Shown here: positions 8,350 to 16,725 of the stretch, piece after piece
Layout: each line of letters starts with the position of its first letter
Numbering within the stretch: the stretch's first letter is position 1
Assembly: GCA_964618975.1 (NCBI GenBank)
Contig: CAZUDI010000034.1
Span: 1 to 41,048, forward strand
Origin: CAZUDI01 sp964618975
GTDB taxonomy: Bacteria > Desulfobacterota > Desulfomonilia > UBA1062
Direction: 5' to 3'
Length of the DNA stretch: 41,048 bases
Notes under the pieces: generated by a model
What the model was told of the DNA's origin: nothing
Database searches by the model: none
What the model saw: only the letters and a program-made list of their open reading frames with translations
Position numbers and translations under genes: made by a program

Positions 8350-8634
8350 CTTGCTACCTCCTCTCGCCCGTCTCAACCGCACCACCTCGTGCCATGTCCT
8401 CCCGGGGCAGGCCCGGAACCCCGCCCCCGTCGCACACAATGGGGGTATTCACCCCGAGAAGGCGGACCCCGCCCTGGGGGTGTGCCATGAATGACCCCTT
8501 CGAGACAACCGGGACCGCCTTACCCCTTTCTCAGAAGTCTTCATCGCCTCTTTCGATCATGTCATAAAACCCTCTCCTGTCCTCAAGAGCCCCTAGCAGG
8601 CGGGATGCCCGATTCAAACCCTGCCACAGGCGCC
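8350..8634. other. Intergenic stretch, no gene seen
   Basis: 285 bases between the SDR and epimerase genes. I found no convincing ORF, tRNA, terminator with a T-run, or promoter with both boxes. A short tRNA-like GATTCAAAC near 8608 has no matching stems. Confidence 0.6.
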
Positions 8635-9624
8635 CTAGAGAAAGCCGTACTCCACGTACCAGCGGTAGGCGTCAGCAATCATCTCTTCTAAGGGCACGCA
8701 TGCAAACCCCAGTTCGCACCTGGCCCTGGATGAATCATAGCGCGGGAAGACCGACATGTAGCGGGCCTGTCCCGGATTGAGCTCCGGCGGCCGGCCGGTG
8801 AAGCCCGCCAGAAACTCCATCAGGTACCCGTAGGCCACGGTCATGCCGGGGGTCATCACCAGGCGTGGGGGCCTGGCCTTCACCGCGGCCGCGATAAGCG
8901 TAAAGACGCGCCGGTAGCTTGCATTCACGCCGCCCGTAATGTAGCGCTGCCCGGGCCGCCCGCGTTCGAGGGCCGCGATGTGCGCCCGGGCGACCTCGCG
9001 CACATGCGCCCAGGGGGCCCCGCCCGGCAGGACCGCCGGCACCTTGCCGTCGCGCAGGTCCATGAAGAGCCGGCCGAACTGCAGGGTGTGGTCCCAGGGG
9101 CCGATCATACTACCCGGATTGATCACCACCACCTCCAGCCCTCTCTCCGCATAGGCAAGCACCCGACGCTCCCCCTCGCGCTTGGTGTCGGCGTAGTTGT
9201 AACCGGTCCCGGCATAGGTGTAATGTCCCCAGTCCTCGTCCGCCAGGCCTCTGGGGTTATAGCCGAGGGCATCTACGGTGCTCGTATGCACGAGCCGCCT
9301 GACCCCGCCGGCCAGACAGGCCTGCGCCACGTTTGCGGGGCCCTCCACATTGATACGGCGCTGCCGCTCGAAATATTTCTTCCAGAACGAGGTATCGCCG
9401 GCCACGTGGAAGACCGCCTGCATGCCCCTGACCGCACACTCGACATCATGGGGATTGGTGACATCCCCGAATACGATTTCGACTTCGAGGTCTTCGATAA
9501 AGGCCGTGTTCGACCCCGGCAGGCCGAAGGCCCGCACGGCATAGCCCGCCTGCACGAGCTCGCGCACGAGGTTGGTCCCCAGAAAACCGGTCGCCCCGGT
9601 CACCAGTACCGGCATCTTCGTCAT
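8635..9624 (-). CDS. NAD(P)-dependent epimerase/reductase, extended SDR
   Basis: 329 residues from the ATG at 9624, which overlaps the TGA of the upstream SDR as ATGA. It has the extended-SDR glycine motif GATGFLGTNLV at the N-terminus, HVAGDTS, catalytic Thr/Ser in VHTSTVDALG and YADTK (YxxxK). The family includes dihydroflavonol-4-reductase, the hopanoid-associated HpnA and the bacterial ceramide reductase CerR. The segment near residue 230 (TGGVNASYRRVF) resembles the HpnA-like group. Translational coupling with the KDSR-like enzyme suggests consecutive steps or a shared substrate. Sugar epimerase activity is possible, but no sugar gene is nearby. Confidence 0.8.
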   Translation of the reverse strand: MTKMPVLVTGATGFLGTNLVRELVQAGYAVRAFGLPGSNTAFIEDLEVEIVFGDVTNPHDVECAVRGMQAVFHVAGDTSFWKKYFERQRRINVEGPANVAQACLAGGVRRLVHTSTVDALGYNPRGLADEDWGHYTYAGTGYNYADTKREGERRVLAYAERGLEVVVINPGSMIGPWDHTLQFGRLFMDLRDGKVPAVLPGGAPWAHVREVARAHIAALERGRPGQRYITGGVNASYRRVFTLIAAAVKARPPRLVMTPGMTVAYGYLMEFLAGFTGRPPELNPGQARYMSVFPRYDSSRARCELGFACVPLEEMIADAYRWYVEYGFL

Positions 9625-10454
9625 GGCTGCCCCCCCTGCACCTTGCGGATCTGACGGTCCATAACCCACTCCACCACGCCCGGGAAAAGGCGCTGCATGA
9701 TATTGACGGCCTTGCCCCCGGCGCCGGGGACGATCATCGCCTGCCCCCTGGCCATCCCCTTGAGCAGCGCCTGCGCCACCGCGCGGGGCTGCATGAGGCC
9801 GCCCCCTTCGGAGACGGCCACGGTCTCTTGTGGTTTGGTGCGGTTCTCCACCGCGAAGCCCGGCGTATCCGTATCCGGGGGACAGAGCACCGAGACCCCG
9901 ATGGAGAAGCGCTTGAGCTCGCTTCTAAGCGCCCCGGAAAACCCGACCACGGCGAACTTGCTGGCGGCATAGTCGCAATAGCCGAACACCCCCATAAAGC
10001 CCACCATGGAGGAGACATTGACGATGTAGCCTCCGCGCGCCTGCATATGCGGCACCAGGGTCGCACACATGTTCCATACCCCGTAGAAGTTGGTCTTCAT
10101 GGTTTCGTCGAGCATCGCGTAACTGATATCCTGAAAGTAGTGGGGGTAGGCGCGGCCCGCGGCGTTGATGAGAATGTCGGGAACCCCGAAATCCGCGACG
10201 GCCTGAGCAAGGACCTCCGTGACCCGGACATGATCGGCCACATCCACGCTCTGTCCCTGCACGTCCTGCCCCTGATTCCGCCGGCAGGCCTCGATCTGCG
10301 GCAGGGCCTGTTCAATCCGCTCCCGATCGCGGGCACAGATGAACACGTGCGCCCCCTCCCCGGCCAGCAGCCGGGCACACTCGAGCCCGATTCCGCTGGA
10401 GCCGCCGGTGATGTACACCCTTTTCCCGGAAAAATCCTTGATCTTGAGTGCCAC
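9621..10454 (-). CDS. SDR resembling 3-ketodihydrosphingosine reductase (KDSR)
   Basis: 277 residues from a GTG at 10454, chosen because AAGGAGG lies five bases before it. SDR core: TGGSSGIGLECARLL (about 13-27), INAAGRAYP, VNVSSMVGF with the catalytic Ser, and YAASK. The segment CPPDTDTPGFAVENRTKPQE closely follows my recollection of human KDSR and yeast Tsc10 (PPDTDTPGF..EN..KP.ET), a stretch not shared by ordinary FabG-type SDRs. KDSR reduces 3-ketodihydrosphingosine with NADPH. Unlike the eukaryotic enzyme I see no N-terminal membrane anchor. No serine palmitoyltransferase lies in the window, so sphingolipid synthesis is inference. Its stop overlaps the next gene start. Confidence 0.75.
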   Translation of the reverse strand: MALKIKDFSGKRVYITGGSSGIGLECARLLAGEGAHVFICARDRERIEQALPQIEACRRNQGQDVQGQSVDVADHVRVTEVLAQAVADFGVPDILINAAGRAYPHYFQDISYAMLDETMKTNFYGVWNMCATLVPHMQARGGYIVNVSSMVGFMGVFGYCDYAASKFAVVGFSGALRSELKRFSIGVSVLCPPDTDTPGFAVENRTKPQETVAVSEGGGLMQPRAVAQALLKGMARGQAMIVPGAGGKAVNIMQRLFPGVVEWVMDRQIRKVQGGQP

Positions 10455-10547
10455 GATGACCTCCTTTTTCTCCTTTCTCCCCGCGCCCGCTTCACCCCGC
10501 GTACCTGCCGGTGCCATGGCGGGAACAGCCAAAGCCTGCCCCTCTCT

Positions 10548-11129
10548 TCATTTTTTCAGCAGTTCCAGCACGATCCCCTTGAGCTGGCTGCCGCAGTCCT
10601 CGGCCTCCAGGATATTGTCGTACAGATCGAAGCCCTCGTTCATCATGATGATGAGGGTGGCGATCTGCACGGGGTCCGCGCGCCGGATCACGCCCGCATC
10701 CATCAGCCCCGCGAGGATTTCGGCTAATCTCTCCCGAAAACGGGAGAACATTCGCTGCAGCCGCTCGCGGATGCGTGCGTCACTCAGTGAGAGATAGTAA
10801 CAGGCGAAGAAGACGTTCTGGTCCACCACATCCCGCCAGGCGCGCGTGAAGATGTTCTCGAGGATGAACGCCAGCTGTTCCTCGGGACTGCGCCTGATGG
10901 CCAGCAGCTCGGCGGCGCGACGCTCGTAGCGGTCCAGCATGTCGTCCACCAGGGCCACCAGCATCTCCTGTTTGGACCTGAAGTAGTGCACCAGCAGACC
11001 GGAATTGACCCCCATACGGGACGCAACCTTGCCCAGGGTGACATTGGCCAGCCCCTCCTCGGCCAGAACATGCGCGAGGTGCTCGAGTATCTCGGGCTTG
11101 CGGATCTCGGACTGGTCCCTGCGGCCCAT
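10548..11129 (-). CDS. TetR-family transcriptional regulator
   Basis: 193 residues. The N-terminal helix-turn-helix (about 10-55) reads LAEEGLANVTLGKVASRMGVN and GLLVHYFRSKQEML, as in BetI-like TetR proteins. The C-terminal ligand domain is all-helical (about 60-190). It leads the minus-strand group, 93 bases ahead of the KDSR-like gene, with GGGGGAA as ribosome binding site. The strong promoter before it has a palindrome at its start site, so autoregulation and control of the reductases are likely. The ligand is unknown; acyl-CoA or a fatty acid would fit the setting. Confidence 0.9.
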   Translation of the reverse strand: MGRRDQSEIRKPEILEHLAHVLAEEGLANVTLGKVASRMGVNSGLLVHYFRSKQEMLVALVDDMLDRYERRAAELLAIRRSPEEQLAFILENIFTRAWRDVVDQNVFFACYYLSLSDARIRERLQRMFSRFRERLAEILAGLMDAGVIRRADPVQIATLIIMMNEGFDLYDNILEAEDCGSQLKGIVLELLKK

Positions 11130-11152
11130 GGCTTCCCCCTGAATACATTAGC

Positions 11153-11160
11153 AAGTACTT
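11153..11160. promoter_or_regulatory. Candidate TetR operator core
   Basis: AAGTACTT, an 8-base perfect palindrome lying at the predicted transcription start of the TetR gene. Placement suits repression; the sequence is short, so the assignment is tentative. Confidence 0.35.
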
Positions 11161-11161
11161 A

Positions 11162-11190
11162 TTTATATATCAGAGACGCTCCTTGGTCAA
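11162..11190 (-). promoter_or_regulatory. Sigma70-type promoter of the TetR-SDR group
   Basis: Minus strand: TTGACC (11190-11185), 17-base spacer, TATAAA (11167-11162). Predicted start near 11155, about 26 bases before the TetR ATG. Confidence 0.75.
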
Positions 11191-11302
11191 GCGCGTCTCA
11201 AATGGGGTCTGCGGCCATGGTGGGGATGATTACCAGGGTAAGCCCTGGACCCTCCTTGCCGCTGCAAGCAGCGGGGAATATGCCCCTCAGACCATTGAAG
11301 GT

Positions 11303-12037
11303 CTAGATGACGCCGGCCGTGGCGGCCATAACGATACCGGCCACCACGGCCACATTGAGCGATTCGGTTCCCCCGGGCATGGGCAGCGCGATCGTCTCAT
11401 GGCACAGCGCGAGGATCGCCTCGCTCAATCCGGCGGCCTCCTGGCCGAGACACAGGGCGATCCTGCCCGTGAGATCCGCCCGTGACACCGCGCGCGCGCC
11501 CCGCGGGTGCAGCCCGATGATGCGATGGGGAATGTCGCGGAGTTGCCCCGGCGACTCGATGCGGGCGATGCGGGCCCCGAGGCAGGAGCCCATGGAGGCA
11601 CGCAGGGCCTTCTCGGAAAAGGGCGAGGCCGTCCCGGGGGTGATCCCCACCAGGCCGAAGCCGAAGGCCTCTGCCGTGCGGATGATGGTGCCCACATTAC
11701 CGGGGTCCTGGATCCCGTCCAGGACGAGGACCCGCTTGAAGGCGCCGATCTCGGACAAATTCGACCAGGGGGTCTCCACCAGGATGAACACGCCCTGGGG
11801 GGTCGTGGTGGAACACAGCCGGGACAGGAGCGCCGGGGAGAGGAGCGTGCAGGCAAATCCGGGATGTCCATGGGAGGCCACATACTCCGGGGTGACCGCC
11901 GCCATACGGGGGACCAACCCCCTTGCCAGGGCATCCTCCACCAGCCGCCGCCCCTCGAGAGCCAGGAAGGACCTGTCCTGCCGAGCCTTCACCAGGGCCT
12001 TGAAAACCGGATTATGCCTGCTGGTGATGCACTCCAT
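11303..12037 (-). CDS. TrmH/SpoU-family RNA 2'-O-methyltransferase
   Basis: 244 residues from the ATG at 12037 (MECITSRHNPVFK), with AGGAGA upstream; a longer start at 12085 adds residues unlike the family. The N-terminal substrate-binding domain (about 1-85) is followed by the SPOUT trefoil-knot domain with motif 1 LDGIQDPGNVGTIIRTAEAF, motif 2 around IALCLGQEAAGLS and motif 3 PMPGGTESLNVAVVAGI. It methylates a ribose in 23S rRNA or tRNA using SAM. The exact target (RlmB-like or TsnR-like) cannot be fixed from sequence reading alone. Confidence 0.92.
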   Translation of the reverse strand: MECITSRHNPVFKALVKARQDRSFLALEGRRLVEDALARGLVPRMAAVTPEYVASHGHPGFACTLLSPALLSRLCSTTTPQGVFILVETPWSNLSEIGAFKRVLVLDGIQDPGNVGTIIRTAEAFGFGLVGITPGTASPFSEKALRASMGSCLGARIARIESPGQLRDIPHRIIGLHPRGARAVSRADLTGRIALCLGQEAAGLSEAILALCHETIALPMPGGTESLNVAVVAGIVMAATAGVI

Positions 12038-12130
12038 CCCTGAGCGTTCTCCTGTCACGGACACCCACGGGGCGCACGGTGGCACGGCACCGCTCGATGG
12101 GGACGCGCTATCCGTGCCACCCGGCGGGCA

Positions 12131-12886
12131 TCAGTCTCTCATCTTCCTGATGAAGGGCTCCAGGAGTTCGATGGGCAGGGGGATGAGGGTGTTGGTGGCC
12201 CCTTCGGACGAGACCTCGCGGATGGTCTGCAGAAACCGCAGCTGCAGGGCGATGGGCTCCTTGGCGATAATCGTGGCGGCGTCGAAGAGCCGCTGGGAGG
12301 CCTGGTATTCGCCCTCGGCATGGATGACCTTGGCCCGGCGCTCACGTTCGGCCTCCGCCTGACGGGCCATGGCCCGCTGCATCTCTTCGGGCAGATCGAT
12401 GTGTTTGAGCTCGACCGCGGAGACCTTGATGCCCCACGGGTCGGTCTGCCGGTCGAGGATGCTCTGGATATGCGCGCTGACCTCCTCGCGCTTGGAGAGC
12501 AGTTCGTCCAGCTCGGCCTGGCCGCACACCGAGCGCAGGGTGGTCTGGGAGAGCTGGCTGGTGGCGTAGAGATAATTTTCCACCTCGATCACGGATTTCA
12601 TGGGATCGATGACCCGGAAATAGACCACCGCGTTGACCTTGACCGTGACGTTGTCACGGGTGATCACGTCCTGGGAGGGCACATCCTGCACGATGGTCCT
12701 CAGCCCGATACGGACATAGCGGTCGATGAGCGGGATGATGATGATGATCCCTGGGCCCTTGGGGACGCTGAGCACACGGCCCAGCCTGAAGACCACCGCC
12801 CGCTCATACTCGTTGAGGATCTTGATGGCAGAGAAGAGAAAGAGCAGCAGGATGACGACGACGGTAATCAGCGCATAGCCTCCCAT
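12131..12886 (-). CDS. Slipin/stomatin-like SPFH membrane protein
   Basis: 251 residues. One N-terminal membrane segment (about 5-24) is followed by the SPFH domain (NEYERAVVFRLGRVLSVPKG through YFRVIDPMKSVIEVENY). A helical charged region (AEAERERRAKVIHAEGEYQASQ) and the prokaryotic stomatin tail NTLIPLPIELL close the protein. AAGGAGGTG is the ribosome binding site. Such proteins form large oligomeric membrane assemblies. They usually pair with an NfeD protease-like partner, which is absent here; the gene sits alone between an RNA methylase and a peptidase. Confidence 0.93.
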   Translation of the reverse strand: MGGYALITVVVILLLFLFSAIKILNEYERAVVFRLGRVLSVPKGPGIIIIIPLIDRYVRIGLRTIVQDVPSQDVITRDNVTVKVNAVVYFRVIDPMKSVIEVENYLYATSQLSQTTLRSVCGQAELDELLSKREEVSAHIQSILDRQTDPWGIKVSAVELKHIDLPEEMQRAMARQAEAERERRAKVIHAEGEYQASQRLFDAATIIAKEPIALQLRFLQTIREVSSEGATNTLIPLPIELLEPFIRKMRD

Positions 12887-12910
12887 ATGACACCTCCTTA
12901 CAGGGAATCC

Positions 12911-14521
12911 TTAGTCTGTATTACTGATGTTCAGGGCAACATTCAAGGCGGGGTCGTCCAGCATGGCCATACGGGTCTCGGCGATACGCCGGAACTTCGC
13001 CAGGGCCTCCCCGCTCAGCGCCGGTCCGGTCACCGGCGTGAGCCGCAGGGGGTTGATGAACTTACCCCTGAGGTTGACCCGGAAATCGAGGTGCGGTCCG
13101 GTCGAGACCCCGGTGGAACCCACGTATCCGATGACCTGCCCCTGATCGACGGTGGAACCGGTCCCCAGCCCGCGGGCATAGCGTGAGAGGTGCCCGTAGT
13201 AGGTGACGTAGCCGGCACGGTGCCGGATGCGCACGGTGTTGCCGAAGCCGTTCGACCATCCCTTGAAGACGACCTTGCCGTCGCCCAGGGCCACCACCGG
13301 GGTCCCCGTGGGGGCGGCGTAGTCCACGCCGAGGTGCGGCCGGGCCACATGGTAGATGGGGTGCTTGCGGTGATAGGTAAATCCCGAAGAGATGCGGCGG
13401 TAGTTGAGCGGGGCCTTGAGAAACAGCTTGCGGATGGGCTGGCCGTGCTCGTCGTAGTAGCCCCGGGCGCCGTTTCCGTCGTCGAAATAGACGCCGACGT
13501 GATCCTGGCCCTGGTTGGTGAAACGCGCCGCCACCACACGGCCGTAGCCCTTGAAGGCGTCCTCCACAAAACAGCGCTCGTAGAGCACGCTGTAGCGGTC
13601 CTGGGGACGGATATCGGTGAAGAAGTTGATGTCCCAGGCAAAGATGTCCGTGAGCTCCATCACGATCTCGGGAGGCAGTCCGGAGGCGATACCCGATTCA
13701 TACAGGCTGCTCTCGATCGTGCCTTCGGCACGCGCGTAGCGGACCTCGCAGACAAGCTTGCGTGTGCCGGCCGCGAAGGCCCCCGCGCGGGGCTGGAGTT
13801 CGAGGAAGGTCAGGTCGTCGATCTCATAGTCGAGTCGCGAGAGGCGCACCGGTTCCTCCTCGGTCACCCAGGCATTCAGGGTGTGCCCCGGGACGATGCC
13901 CGAGAGATCGAAAGTCTGGTGTGCGGCCTTGACCACGGCGTCGATCTGGTAGTCACAGATGCCCAGAGTGTGCAGGAGGTCGTAGACGCGGTCGCCCGCG
14001 CGCACCGTGAGGCTCACCTGTCTTAAGGGACCCGCGTAGGTATCGGGCAGAATGCGCTCCACCCGGTACGTTTCGGCTCGCAGGCCCTCCTCCCCGAGGG
14101 TGACCGACAGCCGGCTCAGATAGGATATCTCGTAATCCACCTCCAGGAGCTGCTGCTCGTCGGGGGTAAAGACCAGGGTCAGTTCGTGGCCGGGCTGAAT
14201 CCGGGAGAGGTCGAACACGCTTGAGGCCGCCTGGATAATCTCGCGGGCCTGCCGATCCGGGATGCCGTTTTCCTTGAAGATCGCCAGACAGGAATCGCCC
14301 GCCTCCACGCTCAAGGAGCGGCTCACGTTCTGAGGGGTGACCTCCTCGACGGACGCAGCCTCTCCGGGGAGGGCATAGGTCCCGGCCGCCTCCACCACAT
14401 GCACCGGCAGGGCCTCTTCGCCCTGACCAGACTGGGTATACCAGGCCGCTGTCCCGATGAGCATGAGCACGAGAACCCCTGCCGCGATCAATGCCCCGCT
14501 TAGCTTCCTCTTCATACGCAT
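12911..14521 (-). CDS. M23-family peptidoglycan endopeptidase with LysM-like repeats
   Basis: About 536 residues. A signal-anchor (KLSGALIAAGVLVLMLIG) puts it in the periplasm. Two similar OapA/LysM-like modules follow (SVEAGDSCLAIFKENGI and TVRAGDRVYDLLHTLGI, each ending in a FDLSxIxPGH motif). The C-terminal lysostaphin-like domain has HLGVDYAAPTGTPV (zinc ligands H and D), YYGHLS and GPHLDFRV. The last motif is usually HxH; here the second His is Asp, a variant found in some M23 proteins that could alter metal binding. Start codon is uncertain: ATGs at 14521 and 14515 both lack a good ribosome binding site, and the promoter lies almost on top of them. Confidence 0.88.
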   Translation of the reverse strand: MRMKRKLSGALIAAGVLVLMLIGTAAWYTQSGQGEEALPVHVVEAAGTYALPGEAASVEEVTPQNVSRSLSVEAGDSCLAIFKENGIPDRQAREIIQAASSVFDLSRIQPGHELTLVFTPDEQQLLEVDYEISYLSRLSVTLGEEGLRAETYRVERILPDTYAGPLRQVSLTVRAGDRVYDLLHTLGICDYQIDAVVKAAHQTFDLSGIVPGHTLNAWVTEEEPVRLSRLDYEIDDLTFLELQPRAGAFAAGTRKLVCEVRYARAEGTIESSLYESGIASGLPPEIVMELTDIFAWDINFFTDIRPQDRYSVLYERCFVEDAFKGYGRVVAARFTNQGQDHVGVYFDDGNGARGYYDEHGQPIRKLFLKAPLNYRRISSGFTYHRKHPIYHVARPHLGVDYAAPTGTPVVALGDGKVVFKGWSNGFGNTVRIRHRAGYVTYYGHLSRYARGLGTGSTVDQGQVIGYVGSTGVSTGPHLDFRVNLRGKFINPLRLTPVTGPALSGEALAKFRRIAETRMAMLDDPALNVALNISNTD

Positions 14522-14530
14522 TGGTATCGT

Positions 14531-14559
14531 ACTATAGAAGGTATAACTTGATATATCAA
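14531..14559 (-). promoter_or_regulatory. Promoter of the M23 peptidase gene with palindromic -35
   Basis: Minus strand: TTGATA (14559-14554), 17-base spacer, TATAGT (14536-14531). The -35 is half of a perfect palindrome TTGATATATCAA at 14548-14559, whose other half gives TTGATA on the plus strand, 30 bases before lpxH. The predicted minus-strand start (about 14524) leaves almost no leader before the ATG at 14521. Confidence 0.55.
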
Positions 14560-14582
14560 TATTTATCTGCAACTATGAAGGC

Positions 14583-15227
14583 GTGTTCACCTTTGCCGCC
14601 GACTTTCACCTCAGACCCGGAAGTCAGGAAGATTCGGAAAGATTCCTCGCCTGGCTGAGGCAGGTTCTGCCCGAGTCCCAGGCGGTCTACCTGCTGGGCG
14701 ACCTGTTCGACTACTACTTTACCGGCCTCGAAGGCCCGGCGGCCGGGATCCTCGAGCGCCTGAGAAATCCGCGCGTGCATCTCCTGCCGGGCAACCGCGA
14801 CTTCCTGCTCCACAATCTCCGGCTTGAGGGCCTTGATATCGTGCCCGCAGAAGAGCTCCGGCTCGATCTCTTCGGGGTCCAGGCCCTCATCGCCCACGGC
14901 CACACCCTGACCGAAAACGACCGCGGTTTCCGTGTGCTGCACCGCTGGGGCTGGCCGGTGCTGCGCCTTCTGGACCGTCACCTGAGCCCCGCCCTCAAAA
15001 CGCACCTGGCACGGCGCCTGGTGGCGTCGTCCAGCGTCATCCGCCCCCCGGAGGCGCACATCCCCGCCGACATCGCAGACCTTCGAGGGGTGGATATGGT
15101 CATCTGCGGCCATCTGCACCGCGAGATCAGGCTGCCGGGCCTCACGGTCATTCCGGCCTTTGTGGACACGGGTGCCTGGTTGGGCTGGAACGCGCACGGC
15201 CCGCAGCTTTATCGATCACGGGTATGA
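14583..15227 (+). CDS. lpxH: UDP-2,3-diacylglucosamine diphosphatase-like metallophosphoesterase
   Basis: 214 residues, slightly short of the usual 240 for LpxH. The dimetal phosphoesterase motifs are present: ADFHL (D-x-H), GDLFDYY (GDxxD), GNRDFLL (GNRD, characteristic of LpxH rather than the generic GNHD), AHGH and GHLH. LpxH cleaves UDP-diacylglucosamine to lipid X in lipid A synthesis at the inner membrane. The start is a GTG with GAAGG almost touching it, or possibly a leaderless message. Divergent from the M23 gene. The symbol is given on motif resemblance; a paralogous phosphatase such as LpxG-like is possible. Confidence 0.78.
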   Translation: MFTFAADFHLRPGSQEDSERFLAWLRQVLPESQAVYLLGDLFDYYFTGLEGPAAGILERLRNPRVHLLPGNRDFLLHNLRLEGLDIVPAEELRLDLFGVQALIAHGHTLTENDRGFRVLHRWGWPVLRLLDRHLSPALKTHLARRLVASSSVIRPPEAHIPADIADLRGVDMVICGHLHREIRLPGLTVIPAFVDTGAWLGWNAHGPQLYRSRV

Positions 15228-15309
15228 ACGAACCCCAGGGCAGGCTTTTGACCCTCCCTGTCGCCATAAACGGCGGTAATTCGGCCCATGATCATTAAAG
15301 GAGGCGCCC

Positions 15310-16710
15310 ATGTCTCAGGATTCGGCCACTTCCGGGCTCAAACAGCAGCTGCAAAGGGAAAAGCTCAAGCGCCAGGCGGCGCAGCAGGAACTGCACGCCA
15401 GCGAAGAACGCTTCCTGACCCAATATCAGAGCATCCCCATTCCCACCTACACCTGGCAGGACACCCCCCACGGGCTCATCCTCAAGCGTTTCAATCAGGC
15501 GGCTAAGAGGCTCAATCAGGAAATGGGCCCGGCCGGCGATGGGGCATGCGGAGAGGTCTTCATCGACGCCCCTCCGGTCAAGGCCGCCATCGTCCGCTGT
15601 CTGCGCGAGCAGACCATCATCCGTCAGGAGATCGGCACCCGCTCCCCGGCAGGGGCCGAAAAACATTTCACGGTCAATTCCGCCTTCGTACCCCCCAATG
15701 TGGTGCTCGTCTACCTGGAGGACATCACCGAGCGCAAGCAGGCCGAGCAGGCACTCCAGGCCGCCCACGACAAGCTGGAACGCCGGGTCAAAGAGCGCAC
15801 GGCCGCGCTGGTTAGGATCAACGAGGAACTGCAGCTAGACATCTGCCAGCGCCAGCAGGCCGAGGAGGCCCTCCGACAGAGCGAGGCCAAGTTCCGGGCC
15901 CTGGCCGAGTCCACCTCGGCGGCCATCTTCATCGCCCATAAGGAACGCTATGTCTATGTCAACCCGGCCTGGGAAACGCTGACCGGGTACAGCGCGCAGG
16001 AGGCCGCCACCATGACCTACTGGGCAGTCATCCACCCCGACATGCAGGTGGCGGTGAAAAGGCTCGTCCGGACACACCCTCTGCAGAACAGGATGTCGCT
16101 GCCCTTCGAGGCCAAACTGCGCACTAGAGGCGGCGCGGTGAAGTGGGTCGATTACGTCTCCACCCCCATCGACTATAGCGGGCAGTCGGCCATCCTGGGT
16201 TCCGGATTCGACATCACCCTGCGCAAGCAGACCGAAGACGCCCTGCGCGACAAGGAGCGTCAGCTCCAGCAACAGGCCGCGCACCTGGAGGAGGTCAACA
16301 CGGCCTTGAAGATCCTGCTCGAATACCGGGACAAGGAGAGGCTCCAGCTGGAAAAGAACATGCTCATGCATGTCAGGAAGCTGGTCTTGCCCTACATCGA
16401 GCGCCTGGAACAGGGGCAACTCGAGGGCCGGAACAGGACCTATCTGGGCATCCTCAAGGCGAACCTCGAGGAGGTGATCTCGCCCTTTGCCTCCCATCTG
16501 CTCTCCGGGCATCACCGCCTCACCCCGGCCGAGATCCAGATCGCCGACCTGATCAAGCAGGGCAAGACCAGCAAGGAGATCGCCGCGCTCCTGGATGTAT
16601 CCGTCAACGCGGTTTCCTTCCACCGCGGAAACATCCGAAAAAAACTCGGGCTGGCAAATGAGAAGATCAACCTGAGATCCCATCTCCTGACGCTGTCTTC
16701 CGCGGTGTAA
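15310..16710 (+). CDS. Soluble PAS-PAS regulator with LuxR-type DNA-binding domain
   Basis: 466 residues. A short N-terminal coiled coil leads to a first PAS-like domain (about 30-140, ending in the PAC-type VYLEDITERKQAEQALQ). A coiled-coil linker (about 140-190) precedes the second PAS domain (about 190-310, NPAWETLTGYSAQEA, WVDYVSTPIDYSGQ). Another helix follows, and the C-terminal LuxR helix-turn-helix lies at about 400-455 (LTPAEIQIADLIKQGKTSKE, VSFHRGNIRKKLGL). There is no kinase domain or membrane segment, so it probably senses a cytoplasmic ligand and acts directly as a transcription factor. AAAGGAGG precedes the ATG. It lies just upstream of the CoA-transferase operon and may control it. 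Confidence 0.88.
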   Translation: MSQDSATSGLKQQLQREKLKRQAAQQELHASEERFLTQYQSIPIPTYTWQDTPHGLILKRFNQAAKRLNQEMGPAGDGACGEVFIDAPPVKAAIVRCLREQTIIRQEIGTRSPAGAEKHFTVNSAFVPPNVVLVYLEDITERKQAEQALQAAHDKLERRVKERTAALVRINEELQLDICQRQQAEEALRQSEAKFRALAESTSAAIFIAHKERYVYVNPAWETLTGYSAQEAATMTYWAVIHPDMQVAVKRLVRTHPLQNRMSLPFEAKLRTRGGAVKWVDYVSTPIDYSGQSAILGSGFDITLRKQTEDALRDKERQLQQQAAHLEEVNTALKILLEYRDKERLQLEKNMLMHVRKLVLPYIERLEQGQLEGRNRTYLGILKANLEEVISPFASHLLSGHHRLTPAEIQIADLIKQGKTSKEIAALLDVSVNAVSFHRGNIRKKLGLANEKINLRSHLLTLSSAV

Positions 16711-16725
16711 AATCGCCCGCTATCG

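Noticed and set aside
8600..8634. tRNA-like T-loop (GATTCAAAC)
   Set aside because: The flanking five-base stems do not pair and there is no acceptor stem.
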